Below are positions 19,219 through 27,218 of a DNA stretch of 64,000 nucleotides, one piece after another. The DNA is from Sandaracinus amylolyticus (GTDB lineage Bacteria > Myxococcota_A > Polyangia > Polyangiales > Sandaracinaceae), in assembly GCF_021631985.1 (NCBI RefSeq), contig NZ_CP070225.1:1-64000 (forward strand), read 5' to 3'. Under the pieces are notes generated by a model, which saw nothing but the letters and a program-made list of their open reading frames with translations, did not search any database and was not told where the DNA came from. Positions within the stretch are counted from its first letter, which is position 1, and each line of letters begins with the position of its first letter. The translations under genes and the position numbers were made by a program.

Positions 19219-19234
19219 TGGCACCGACACTGCT
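19219..19234 (+). promoter_or_regulatory. Candidate sigma-54 promoter
   Basis: TGGCAC-N5-CTGCT matches the sigma-54 consensus TGGCAC-N5-TTGCW at all but one base, with GG and GC at the required spacing. From the GC, the ATG at 19248 is 15 nt away, so the predicted transcript would have a leader of only 3-4 nt. The same spacing recurs before the TolC-like gene. Confidence 0.5.
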
Positions 19235-19247
19235 CCGGGGTCGTCGC

Positions 19248-20570
19248 ATGCAGGCCGACACGCCGAGCCCCGAGCTGCACTTCGATGCGCGCCGCACCGA
19301 ACGGGCGCGTGCTCCAGGCCACCCGCGGCTGCGCCGCGCCGGACGCTTCGGTGCGAGGCTCGCGACGCGCACCGGCAAGGTGCTGCTCGCGCTCGTCGTG
19401 CTGCTGATCGCGGCGCGTATCGCGCTGCCTTACGTCGTGGAGCACGTGCTCAACGAGCGGCTCGCGCGCCTCGAGGGCTACCACGGGCACATCGACGACG
19501 TGGACATGGCCCTGTGGCGCGGCGCGTACCGCATCGAGGGCCTCCGCATCGTGAAGACCGGCGGCGAGCAGCCCGAGCCGTTCTTCACCGCACCGGTGAT
19601 CGACATCTCGGTCGAGTGGGAGTCGCTGCTCGACGGCAAGGTCGTCGCCGAGATCGAGCTGATGCGGCCGGTCCTCAACTTCATCGTCGCGGGTGGCGGC
19701 GCGCAGGCGCAGACCGGCGAGGAGAACGACTGGCGCGCGACCGTCGACGACCTGGTGCCGCTCACGATCAACCGCTTCGTGGTGCGCGAGGGCGAGGTGC
19801 ACTATCGCGACTACGGCGCGCGCCCGCCCGTCGATCTGCGCGCCGATCGCATGCAGGTGCTCGCGCGCGGCCTCAGCAACGTGCGGCGCGAGCGCGAGGA
19901 GCTCCCGGCGAGCGTGCACCTCGAGTCGCGGGTGCAGCGCAGCGGATCGCTGACGGTCGACGCGCGCCTCGACCCTTGGCAGGAGCAGCCGACGTTCAAC
20001 CTCTCGCTGCGCATGCGCGACCTGCCGGCGCGCGAGCTGAACCCGATGATGCGCGCCTACGCGGGCGTCGACGCCGAGGGCGGGACGACGTTCCTCTACT
20101 CCGAGATCCGCGCGCGCGAAGGGCGCTTCGGTGGGTACGTGAAGCCGATGGCGGAAGGGCTCTCGCTCTTCGAGCTCGACGAGGAGGGCGACTTCTTCGA
20201 CGTGCTCGGCGATGCGATCGTGCAGCTCGTCGCCGAGGTGTTCGAGAACCAGGGCGAGGATCGCCTCGCGATCGAGGTGCCGGTGTCGGGAACGTTCGAG
20301 TCGCCGGACGTCGATCCCTGGGCCGTGGTGGGCTCGGTCCTCCGCAACGCGTTCGTCGAGGCCATCCGGCACGGCCTCGCGAGCCCCGGTGACTGGACGA
20401 GCGCGGAGGAAGCGCGCGAGCAGCGTCGCGAAGAGCGTGAGCAGCGCCGCGAGGAAGCACGCGAGCGCCGCGAGGAGGCGCAGGAGCAGGCCGAGGAGCG
20501 CCGCGAAGAAGCGCGTGAGCGTCGCGAGGAGCGCCGCGAAGAGGCGCGTGAGCGTCGCGAGGACGGGTGA
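19248..20570 (+). CDS. AsmA/DUF748-like envelope protein with charged C-terminal coiled coil
   Basis: 440 residues: a basic N-terminus, one membrane segment at about 44-60 (VLLALVVLLIAARIALPYVV), then a periplasmic region of AsmA/DUF748 type (GYHGHIDDVDMALWRGAYRIEGLRI, PEPFFTAPVIDISVEW, LIDGK-like LLDGKVVAEIELMRPVLNF, EGEVHYRDYGARPPVDL, NLSLRMRDLPARELN). Family members span the periplasm and are linked to lipid transport and outer-membrane assembly. The last ~55 residues are an almost uninterrupted E/R coiled coil (EQRREEREQRREEARERREE). It may be driven by the sigma-54-like promoter just upstream. It ends in a TGATCA shared with the convergent zinc-ribbon gene. Confidence 0.8.
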   Translation: MQADTPSPELHFDARRTERARAPGHPRLRRAGRFGARLATRTGKVLLALVVLLIAARIALPYVVEHVLNERLARLEGYHGHIDDVDMALWRGAYRIEGLRIVKTGGEQPEPFFTAPVIDISVEWESLLDGKVVAEIELMRPVLNFIVAGGGAQAQTGEENDWRATVDDLVPLTINRFVVREGEVHYRDYGARPPVDLRADRMQVLARGLSNVRREREELPASVHLESRVQRSGSLTVDARLDPWQEQPTFNLSLRMRDLPARELNPMMRAYAGVDAEGGTTFLYSEIRAREGRFGGYVKPMAEGLSLFELDEEGDFFDVLGDAIVQLVAEVFENQGEDRLAIEVPVSGTFESPDVDPWAVVGSVLRNAFVEAIRHGLASPGDWTSAEEAREQRREEREQRREEARERREEAQEQAEERREEARERREERREEARERREDG

Positions 20571-21890
20571 TCAGTACGGCGTCGTGATCGCCGGGAGCTC
20601 CTTCGACATCCGGCCCTGCGCCCACGCGAGCACGACGTGCCCGAAGAGCGTGATCCCGACGAGCACGAGCACCGAGAGCGGCACCGCGATCTGCAGCGCC
20701 CACGACACCGCCTCCTCGGCGCGGGTGCGCGCGGCGTCGACCATCGGCAGGAACGTGTGCTTGCGCGCCTTCCGCTTCCGGCGCGGCTGGGGCTCCTCGA
20801 TCTCGTCGTCGTCGTCGCCCGCGAGCTCGTCCGCGTCGACCGTCGTGCCGCCCGACGCCAGCCGACCGCGCAGCGCCGACGCGCCACGGAAGAGCATCCA
20901 CCACGGCGCCGCCGCGCCCGGGCTCTTCTTCAGCGCGAGCAGCGTGCGGCTCGGAATTCGGCACTGAGTGCCACAATACGTGCAGCGCGCGGCGTGCGCG
21001 CCCTCGGGCACGTCGAGGCCCGCACCGCAGCTGGGACAGCGCACCGCGACGACCATGCCCGCGCTCGTCGCGTCGAGCCGCGCGTCGGGGCGATCGACGC
21101 GCAGGTCGTCGCCGATCGCTGCGACCAGCCCCGGCGCCATGTTCTTCGCGCGCACCGGGAAGCGGTACTGCGCGCGCTCGCCGCACCCGACGCAGCGCGT
21201 GGTCGCCTCGTCGACGCGCACCTCGACGTCGACCGGGCATCCGCACGACGTGCACAGCGGCTGCCCCGGCGCCGCGGTGAGCGCGAGGTTGCGCGTCTTC
21301 ATCACGCCGTTCTCGATCGACATGCCGGTCGTCTCGAGCGTCGCGTGCGCGCTGTCGTCGCCGATGTCGGCGAACGGATTCCCTCCCGGCAGCGCGACGT
21401 CGCGGCCGCGCATCGAGGGCGCCGCGAGATCGCCGACCGCGTGGGCGTGCGCCAGGCCCTCGGACCACGCGTCGACGTCGAACGCCTGCGCCGCGCCGCA
21501 GTGCCCGCACTGCACGGTGCCGTCGAGGTCGAGCGCGTCGAGCGGGGAGCGACGACCGCACTGGCGGCACGTGAGCTCGGTGCGGACCTGCACCCAGTAC
21601 GCGCCGTCGGCGCGCGGCGGCACCGCCTCGAGCGAGGTCCCGATCGGCGCGCCGCAGGTGCCGCACGACGAGCGCTTCGTCGGCGCGATCGCCCCGCACG
21701 AGTGGCAGATCGGCATGCCCCGTCCCGCCGCGACGAAGCCCGCGCGCGCCGTGGGCATCGCGACCGCGGGCACCGCCGGCTGCGCGGCGATCGGCGCGAC
21801 ACGCGCGCCGCATCCATCGCAGAACGTCGCGAGCGAGGGCAACGCCTTCCCACAACGAGCGCACGCCACCGTGCCCGGGATCTGCTGCAT
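20571..21890 (-). CDS. Multi-zinc-ribbon protein with C-terminal membrane anchor
   Basis: 439 residues containing five paired CxxC zinc-ribbon motifs: CARCGK/CDGCGA, CHSCGA/CGTCGA, CRQCGR/CGHCGA, CTSCGC/CVGCGE and CPSCGA/CTYCGT. A low-complexity DDDDEIEEPQPRRKRKARK linker is followed by one hydrophobic helix near the C-terminus (VPLSVLVLVGITLFGHVVLAW). Ribbons of this kind mediate protein or nucleic-acid contacts; no enzymatic motif is visible. Likely a cytoplasmic scaffold tethered to the inner membrane. TACAAT lies 6 nt before the ATG, consistent with a leaderless message. It is divergent from the pentad-repeat gene. Confidence 0.75.
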   Translation of the reverse strand: MQQIPGTVACARCGKALPSLATFCDGCGARVAPIAAQPAVPAVAMPTARAGFVAAGRGMPICHSCGAIAPTKRSSCGTCGAPIGTSLEAVPPRADGAYWVQVRTELTCRQCGRRSPLDALDLDGTVQCGHCGAAQAFDVDAWSEGLAHAHAVGDLAAPSMRGRDVALPGGNPFADIGDDSAHATLETTGMSIENGVMKTRNLALTAAPGQPLCTSCGCPVDVEVRVDEATTRCVGCGERAQYRFPVRAKNMAPGLVAAIGDDLRVDRPDARLDATSAGMVVAVRCPSCGAGLDVPEGAHAARCTYCGTQCRIPSRTLLALKKSPGAAAPWWMLFRGASALRGRLASGGTTVDADELAGDDDDEIEEPQPRRKRKARKHTFLPMVDAARTRAEEAVSWALQIAVPLSVLVLVGITLFGHVVLAWAQGRMSKELPAITTPY

Positions 21891-21896
21891 CGCGCG

Positions 21897-21902
21897 ATTG
21901 TA
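21897..21902 (-). promoter_or_regulatory. Candidate leaderless -10 element TACAAT
   Basis: TACAAT on the minus strand lies 6 nt before the ATG at 21890. No Shine-Dalgarno is present. On the other strand TACGCT (21929-21934) lies 10 nt before the ATG at 21945, so this 54-bp gap may hold two divergent promoters. Confidence 0.5.
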
Positions 21903-21944
21903 CCGTGCGTGCGGCGCGACGCGCGGTGTACGCTCGCGGCGCGC

Positions 21945-22616
21945 ATGCGGTTCTTCGCGATCGGTCAGGAAGCGGAAGGGTTCATCGCGATCGGCCAGAT
22001 CGCGACCGGCGTGATCGCGATCGGACAGATGGCGACCGGCGTGATCGCGATCGGTCAGGTCGCGCGCGGCGTCGTCGCGGTCGGGATGCTCGCGTTCGGC
22101 ATGGTCTCGGTCGGTATGCTCTCGGGCGGGCTGATCTACGCGGTGGGGATGATCGGCGCGGCGGGACGTCGCGGGCCCGGGTTCATCCTGCCGCTGGTGC
22201 CGATCCCGCGCGCGACGCCGCAGCTCCCCGAGCTCACGACGCTCGAGGCGATCTCCGGGTCGCGCCGCGAAGGATGGCTGCGCGCGAAGCTGCAGCTCGG
22301 CACGAGCGGCATGCCCGAGCTCGTGCACGAGGGCAGGGTGCTCCCGGTCACGCTCGCGGCGAAGCTGCTCGGCGCCGCGACGTCGCACGCGCAGATCGGC
22401 AGCGAGGTCGTCGCGCGCATCGGGCCCGGCAAGAACGGGCTGCGCGTGCACGAGCTCAAGGTGCTGCCGCTCGGCGGCGCGATGCTCGTCGGACGCGCGC
22501 TGCAGATCGCCGCGCTCTTCGCGCTCGCCTACGCGTACTGGCATCTCGTGCTGGTGGATCTCGGCGACATGCTCGTCGGCACCGCGCGCGCGTTCATGAC
22601 GGGACAGGTGCAGTGA
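21945..22616 (+). CDS. Protein with 12 xxAxG pentad repeats and a C-terminal membrane helix
   Basis: 223 residues. Residues 3-62 are twelve consecutive pentads of the form xxAxG (FFAIG, QEAEG, FIAIG, QIATG, VIAIG, QMATG and so on); Ala becomes Ser in the last two. This gives an apparent 10-residue super-repeat. It resembles a pentapeptide-repeat solenoid but with invariant Ala and Gly rather than the A(D/N)LxX code. A middle domain (ISGSRREGWLRAKLQLGTSG) and a hydrophobic helix near residues 190-205 follow. Probably a membrane-associated beta-solenoid; function unknown. The stop overlaps the next start (TGATG), so it is coupled to the histidine phosphatase. Confidence 0.7.
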   Translation: MRFFAIGQEAEGFIAIGQIATGVIAIGQMATGVIAIGQVARGVVAVGMLAFGMVSVGMLSGGLIYAVGMIGAAGRRGPGFILPLVPIPRATPQLPELTTLEAISGSRREGWLRAKLQLGTSGMPELVHEGRVLPVTLAAKLLGAATSHAQIGSEVVARIGPGKNGLRVHELKVLPLGGAMLVGRALQIAALFALAYAYWHLVLVDLGDMLVGTARAFMTGQVQ

Positions 22617-23365
22617 TGGCGCACGCGCGCTTGGTCTTGATCCGGCACGGTCAGGCCTCCGCGGGCTCGCTCCGATCGAGCAGCTCGATGACCGGCGACT
22701 ACGATCAGCTCTCGGAGCTCGGGCGCGAGCAGGCGCGCCGTCTCGGCCCCTGGCTCGCGCGGTGGGCGCGCGAGCCCGCGCACGTGCTGGTCGGTCCGCG
22801 CAAGCGTCACCGCGAGACCTACGAAGAGGCGCTCGCGACCGCGCGCGATGCGGGCGCGATCTGGCCCGATCCCGAGGCGACCGAGGGCCTCGACGAGCAC
22901 CACGGCATCCAGCTGGTGCACCACGTCGGCGCGGAGCTGGCGTCGCGTCCCGACGAGATCGGCGAGCTCGCGCGCGCGGCGTTCTCGGCGAAGAGCGATC
23001 CCACCAAGCACTGGCTGCGCATGTTCAAGGCGCTGATGGTCGCGTGGGCGCGCGGCGAGGTCGGGCACGAGGCGGTCGAGCCGTGGCTCGCGTTCCGTAC
23101 CCGCGTGCGGCGCGTGCTCGAGGACGCCGCGACGCGCAACGGGACGGTGATCGCGTTCACGAGCGGCGGCGCGATCGGTGCGGCGGTCGGCGAGGTGCTC
23201 GGGCTCGATCACGTCCCGGGCGGGGTCGAGCGCACGCTCGATCTGTGCTGGTCGGTGCGCAACGCGAGCGTGCACGAGATCCACGTGGGCGAGCGCGGCG
23301 CGACGCTGCTCTCGTTCAACGGCGTCTCGCACCTCGATCGCGACGATCTGATCACGATGGTGTGA
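22616..23365 (+). CDS. Histidine phosphatase superfamily (phosphoglycerate-mutase-like) protein
   Basis: 249 residues with the N-terminal catalytic signature LVLIRHGQAS (residues about 6-15; His phospho-acceptor in RHG), then DQLSELGREQARRLG and the partner motif VLVGPRKRHRET. A C-terminal VIAFTSGGAIGAAVGEVLG takes the place of the usual xGHG. Cytoplasmic; the substrate cannot be assigned. The ATG overlaps the pentad-repeat gene stop by one base, indicating an operon. An 8-bp-stem hairpin follows the stop. Confidence 0.85.
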   Translation: MAHARLVLIRHGQASAGSLRSSSSMTGDYDQLSELGREQARRLGPWLARWAREPAHVLVGPRKRHRETYEEALATARDAGAIWPDPEATEGLDEHHGIQLVHHVGAELASRPDEIGELARAAFSAKSDPTKHWLRMFKALMVAWARGEVGHEAVEPWLAFRTRVRRVLEDAATRNGTVIAFTSGGAIGAAVGEVLGLDHVPGGVERTLDLCWSVRNASVHEIHVGERGATLLSFNGVSHLDRDDLITMV

Positions 23366-23371
23366 TCGCGA

Positions 23372-23390
23372 TCGCCAACGACGTTGGCGA
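23372..23390 (+). terminator. Short hairpin after the histidine phosphatase gene
   Basis: TCGCCAAC (23372-23379) and GTTGGCGA (23383-23390) form a perfect 8-bp stem with a GAC loop, 6 bp after the stop codon. There is no U-tract. Confidence 0.5.
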
Positions 23391-23461
23391 CGCCGGTGAT
23401 CGCGACGGTCGGGATGCGCGCAAGAGCCGTCGTGGAGCGCGCGTTGCACACGCGCGTGCAC

Positions 23462-24610
23462 ATGACGTTGCGATGGGCCTCGCTCGCCGGGTGTGCGTTC
23501 CTCGTGTCGTGTGGCGGGCCATCGGACGCGCCGGAGCCGTGGTGGGAGGGACATCGCAGCGAGGCCCGCGGGCTCGAGCGCGTCGAGGTCGTGGTCGTGC
23601 TGGATGCGCCGCCGGGATCGAGCGCGAGAGAGATCGGCGAGCGCGCGGTGCTCGAGAACCTCGCGTACCTGCTCGGCCAGCGCGACGACGGAACGGCGAG
23701 GCCTCGCGCGGGAACGCTTCGAGCGCGCTTCGTCGGCTCGGCCGCGTCGTGCGGTGGGGCGCTCGAGGGCGTCGAGCGGTGTGGCGCGTCGGGCGATCAG
23801 CCAGTCCTGTCGCGGGAGTATTGGTCGCCGGATCGCGACGACGCAGCGCTTCTCGAGACCGCGGGCTGCTTGCTGCGAGAGGCGCGCAGCGCGTGCGACG
23901 CGCCGGAGTCGCTCGACGTGCTCGACGATGTCCTCGAATCGACGGAGACCGCGCCGATCGGCGTGCTCGTGATCACCGAGCGCGACGATGCATCGCGGAC
24001 CAGCGGTCACGAGCTCGCAGCTCGGCTCGAGCGACCTGGTGGGCTGGGCGTCATCGGGATCGACGTGTCCTCCGCGCCGCGATGGGCGGCGGCGCGAGAC
24101 GAGGTCGACTTGCGCTCGGACGCGTGGGTCGACGCCGAGTGCGAGCCCTCCGACGCTTGCCGGCTCCGGTCGTTCGCGGATCTTCTGATCTACGAGTACG
24201 CGTGGATGCCCGCGCTCGCCGTCGACTCGAGCGGGCACGTGGCGTGTCGCCTGCTCGAGCGCGTGCCCTCCGGTCGATCGTGCGCTGCGCTCTCGCATCT
24301 CGGCCGCTCGGCGACCGCCGAGGCAGATCGCTGTGCGGTCCGGCAGGACCACGCGTCGGGCTGGTACTACGTGCAGGAGCTGCGAGAGCTCCGCTTCGCG
24401 CGAGGCCACGAGCCGGTGACCGGCAGCGAGATCGTCGTCGAGTGCGCGCCCGATGCTCGCGCGTGCGGGGGTCACGACGAGTGCGGCGGCGCGCGGCCGC
24501 ACTGCGACGCGATGCGCGGCGAATGCGTCGAGGACTGCGGACCGGTCTCCGCGCGCTGCGCCATCGACCAGACGTGTGATGATGCGCGCGGTCTCTGTGT
24601 GCCGGAGTAG
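23462..24610 (+). CDS. Lipoprotein of unknown function, VWA-like
   Basis: 382 residues from an ATG giving signal peptide MTLRWASLAGCAFLVSC with lipobox FLVSC. RVEVVVVLDAPPGSS at about 45-60 and APIGVLVITERDDASRTSG at about 165-185 resemble strands of a von Willebrand A-type Rossmann fold, but I do not see a full MIDAS. The C-terminus has a Cys cluster (CGGHDECGGARPHCDAMRGEC, CGPVSARCAIDQTCDDARGLC). Probably secreted or outer-membrane-anchored. A longer TTG-initiated form from 23384 would destroy the signal peptide. Confidence 0.65.
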   Translation: MTLRWASLAGCAFLVSCGGPSDAPEPWWEGHRSEARGLERVEVVVVLDAPPGSSAREIGERAVLENLAYLLGQRDDGTARPRAGTLRARFVGSAASCGGALEGVERCGASGDQPVLSREYWSPDRDDAALLETAGCLLREARSACDAPESLDVLDDVLESTETAPIGVLVITERDDASRTSGHELAARLERPGGLGVIGIDVSSAPRWAAARDEVDLRSDAWVDAECEPSDACRLRSFADLLIYEYAWMPALAVDSSGHVACRLLERVPSGRSCAALSHLGRSATAEADRCAVRQDHASGWYYVQELRELRFARGHEPVTGSEIVVECAPDARACGGHDECGGARPHCDAMRGECVEDCGPVSARCAIDQTCDDARGLCVPE

Positions 24611-24685
24611 CGTCGCGCGCAGCGTCGGTAACAGCCGCGCTCGTGGCGCCGCGAAAGCTGGTGCTCCTCACCCACGAGGTGCCAG

Positions 24686-25966
24686 ATGCTGGATCGGATC
24701 GCGTCCCGTGCTCGCTGGTGTGCGATCGTCCTGTTGCTCGCGGCGTGCTCGGAGAGCGCGAGCGACGCGCCCGACGCGACATCGCCCGGCGATCGCGACG
24801 CGCAGGTCGAGCCGATCGATGGTGGATCGATGGACGCCGCGATCCTCGTCGAGGACGCGACGATCCCGATCGACGGCGATCCCGGCCCCGTCGACGCCGC
24901 GCCGCCGCGCCCCGATGCCGACGTCACGGGCCTGCGCAGCATCGCCGAGTGGCAGGCGCTCTTCGACGGCGCCACCGAGCGCGAGCATGCGCGCTACGAG
25001 CCGCTCAGCGCGTCGGGCAACAGCTGGAGCTATTACGACCTCGCGTACTCGATCGACGGATTGACCGCGATGTTCCGCGCGACCGGCGATCGTCGTTATC
25101 TCGATCGCGTGCTCGGGTACGTCGAGAACATGGTCGAGGACGCGCGTCCCTCGTCGTCGCTCCCCGCGAGCCAGTTCCGCGACGAGTACCTGGGCTGGCC
25201 CGCGATGGACCACCCGGAAGACGAGAACATCCGCGGCGGCGAGTACCCGCTCTTCGAGAGCTACTGCTTCCGCTACGTCGCGCGGATGCTCCGCGCGATG
25301 CGCGACGATCCCTCGGTCTACGGCGATCCCGCCTACCGCGCGCGCTACGACACGCTGCTCGCGTTCGTGCGGCGCAACATCTTCGACAAGTGGATGTCGC
25401 GCGGCGCCAACTCGTACGTCTATCGATCGCGCACCCACATGGCCGCGCACTGGGCATACATCGCGCTCGAGCTCGCGGCGCTGACCGACGATCCGACGCA
25501 GCGCGCGCGGTATCGCGCGGTGGTCGACGCGATCGATCGCGATCTGCCGAACGAGGATTCGTCGCTGCGCGGACAGATTCGCCCGCACCCGCGCGCGCCC
25601 GGCGCGTACACGTGGAGCGATCAGTGGGGCCTCACGACGCCCGCGCAGGACGTCGCGCACGGGAACAACGTCGTCGCGTACCTCGTCGAGGCGCACGACG
25701 ATGGCAGCGAGTGGAACGACGACGACATGCGCGCGCTCGTCACGCTGATGCTCGACGTGCTCTGGCAGCGCAGCACGACCGGCGCGACGTACCCCGAGCT
25801 CGTCGACGGCACCGGCGGCGGCGATGGCTGGTTCAACGACGGCTTCTGCAAGCTCGGGCGCTACGACGTGCGCGTGCAGCGCAGGCTCGAGACCCACGAC
25901 GTCGGTCGCAACTGGCAGCTCTACGGAAACGCGGCGCTCAACGCACGGCTGCTCGGCGTGCGGTGA
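24686..25966 (+). CDS. Lipoprotein with six-hairpin (alpha/alpha) glycosidase-like fold
   Basis: 426 residues. Lipobox LLAAC, then an Asp/Pro/Ala linker to about residue 80. The rest is helical with repeats such as SWSYYDLAYSIDGLTAMFRATGD, RYLDRVLGYVENMV, MAAHWAYIALELAALTDD and DVAHGNNVVAYLVEAHD, as in (alpha/alpha) toroid enzymes that act on polysaccharides (lyases or unsaturated glucuronyl hydrolase relatives). The specific activity is not identifiable. A GAGGTGCCAG Shine-Dalgarno supports the ATG. It may help break down prey or matrix polysaccharide (inference). Confidence 0.65.
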   Translation: MLDRIASRARWCAIVLLLAACSESASDAPDATSPGDRDAQVEPIDGGSMDAAILVEDATIPIDGDPGPVDAAPPRPDADVTGLRSIAEWQALFDGATEREHARYEPLSASGNSWSYYDLAYSIDGLTAMFRATGDRRYLDRVLGYVENMVEDARPSSSLPASQFRDEYLGWPAMDHPEDENIRGGEYPLFESYCFRYVARMLRAMRDDPSVYGDPAYRARYDTLLAFVRRNIFDKWMSRGANSYVYRSRTHMAAHWAYIALELAALTDDPTQRARYRAVVDAIDRDLPNEDSSLRGQIRPHPRAPGAYTWSDQWGLTTPAQDVAHGNNVVAYLVEAHDDGSEWNDDDMRALVTLMLDVLWQRSTTGATYPELVDGTGGGDGWFNDGFCKLGRYDVRVQRRLETHDVGRNWQLYGNAALNARLLGVR

Positions 25967-25983
25967 TCACCCGTCGCGGCGCG

Positions 25984-26005
25984 GGGGCGGGTAGACTCCC
26001 GCCCC
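25984..26005 (+). promoter_or_regulatory. Perfect 22-bp palindrome enclosing a leaderless -10, candidate operator
   Basis: Arms GGGGCGGG (25984-25991) and CCCGCCCC (25998-26005) flank TAGACT (25992-25997). The right arm ends at the base before the ATG. TAGACT is 8 nt from the ATG, so it can serve as -10 of a leaderless transcript, and a repressor bound to the dyad would cover it. It could also act as terminator for the preceding gene. Confidence 0.5.
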
Positions 26006-27214
26006 ATGCCCGTGCCGCCCTCCGAACGCGCGTTGGACGTCGTCGCGCGCACACGCGCCTTCGTCGACGACGAGCTGATCCCGCTCGAGCCCGACCTGCT
26101 GAGCAAGGGCTGGGTCGCGATGCTTCCCACGCTGCGCAGCAAGCGCGACGAGGCGAAGAAGCGCGGCCTCTGGGCGCCGTTCCTGCCGAAGGAGCACGGC
26201 GGGCTCGGCCTCTCGTTGCTCGAGTACGCGCACGTCAGCGAAGCGCTCGGTCGCGGCCTGCTCGCGCACTGGGTCTTCAACTGCCAGGCGCCCGACGTCG
26301 GCAACATGGAGCTGCTGATCGCGCACGGCACCGACGCGCAGAAGAAGCAGTTCCTCGAGCCGCTCACGCGCGGCGACATCCGATCGTGCTTCGGCATGAC
26401 CGAGCCCGAGCACGCGGGATCGAACCCGGTGTGGATGAGCACGCGCGCCCGCCGCGAGGGCGACTCGTTCGTCATCGACGGGCACAAGTGGTTCACGACC
26501 GGCGCCGACGGCGCGTCGTTCTGCATCGTGATGGCGGTGACCGATCCCGAGGCGCCGCTGCACGGCCGCGCGTCGCAGATCCTCGTGCCGACCGACACGC
26601 CGGGGTTCCGCATCGTCCGCAACATCAGCGTGATGGGCGAGCCGGGCGCCGATCATCCTTCGCACTCCGAAGTACGTCTCGAGAACGTGCGCGTGCCCGC
26701 GTCGAACCTGCTCGGCCCGCAGGGCGCGGGGTTCGCGCTCGCGCAGGAGCGCCTCGGCCCGGGGCGCATCCACCACTGCATGCGGTGGATCGGCATCTGC
26801 GAGCGCGCGTTCGAGCTGATGGTGAAGCGCGCCGCGACGCGCGAGCTCTCGCCCGGCAAGCCGCTCGGCACGCAGCAGCAGATCCAGCTCTGGATCGCCG
26901 AGAGCCGCGCCGAGATCCATGCCGCGCGGCTCATGGTGATCGACTGCGCGGAGCGCATCGATCGCGTGGGGGCTCACGGCGCGCGCGACTACGTGTCGAT
27001 GATCAAGTTCCACGTCGCGAACGTGCTGCAGCAGGTGCTCGACCGCGCGATCCAGGTCCACGGCGCGCTGGGCATGACCGACGACACGCCGCTGGCGTAC
27101 TGGTACCGCCACGAGCGCGCCGCGCGCATCTACGACGGCCCCGACGAGGTCCACAAGGCATCGGTGGCGAAGCGGATCCTCCAGGCCCACGGCATGCAAT
27201 CGAAGAAGGACTGA
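26006..27214 (+). CDS. Acyl-CoA dehydrogenase, ACAD10/11-like
   Basis: 402 residues, full length for the family. FAD/substrate motifs are present: CFGMTEPEHAGSNPVWMSTRA, VIDGHKWFTTGADGA, ISVMGEPGADHPSHSEVRLENVRVP, LAQERLGPGRIHHCMRWIG and the C-terminal AIQVHGALGMTDDTPLAYWYRHERAARIYDGPDEVH. The latter is typical of the ACAD10/11 subgroup, which handles 4-phosphorylated hydroxyacyl-CoAs in 4-hydroxy acid breakdown. Four bases downstream lies an APH-like kinase of the kind fused to this enzyme in mammals. The start sits directly after a perfect palindrome with a -10 in its loop, without a Shine-Dalgarno. Confidence 0.93.
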   Translation: MPVPPSERALDVVARTRAFVDDELIPLEPDLLSKGWVAMLPTLRSKRDEAKKRGLWAPFLPKEHGGLGLSLLEYAHVSEALGRGLLAHWVFNCQAPDVGNMELLIAHGTDAQKKQFLEPLTRGDIRSCFGMTEPEHAGSNPVWMSTRARREGDSFVIDGHKWFTTGADGASFCIVMAVTDPEAPLHGRASQILVPTDTPGFRIVRNISVMGEPGADHPSHSEVRLENVRVPASNLLGPQGAGFALAQERLGPGRIHHCMRWIGICERAFELMVKRAATRELSPGKPLGTQQQIQLWIAESRAEIHAARLMVIDCAERIDRVGAHGARDYVSMIKFHVANVLQQVLDRAIQVHGALGMTDDTPLAYWYRHERAARIYDGPDEVHKASVAKRILQAHGMQSKKD

Positions 27215-27218
27215 TCGT

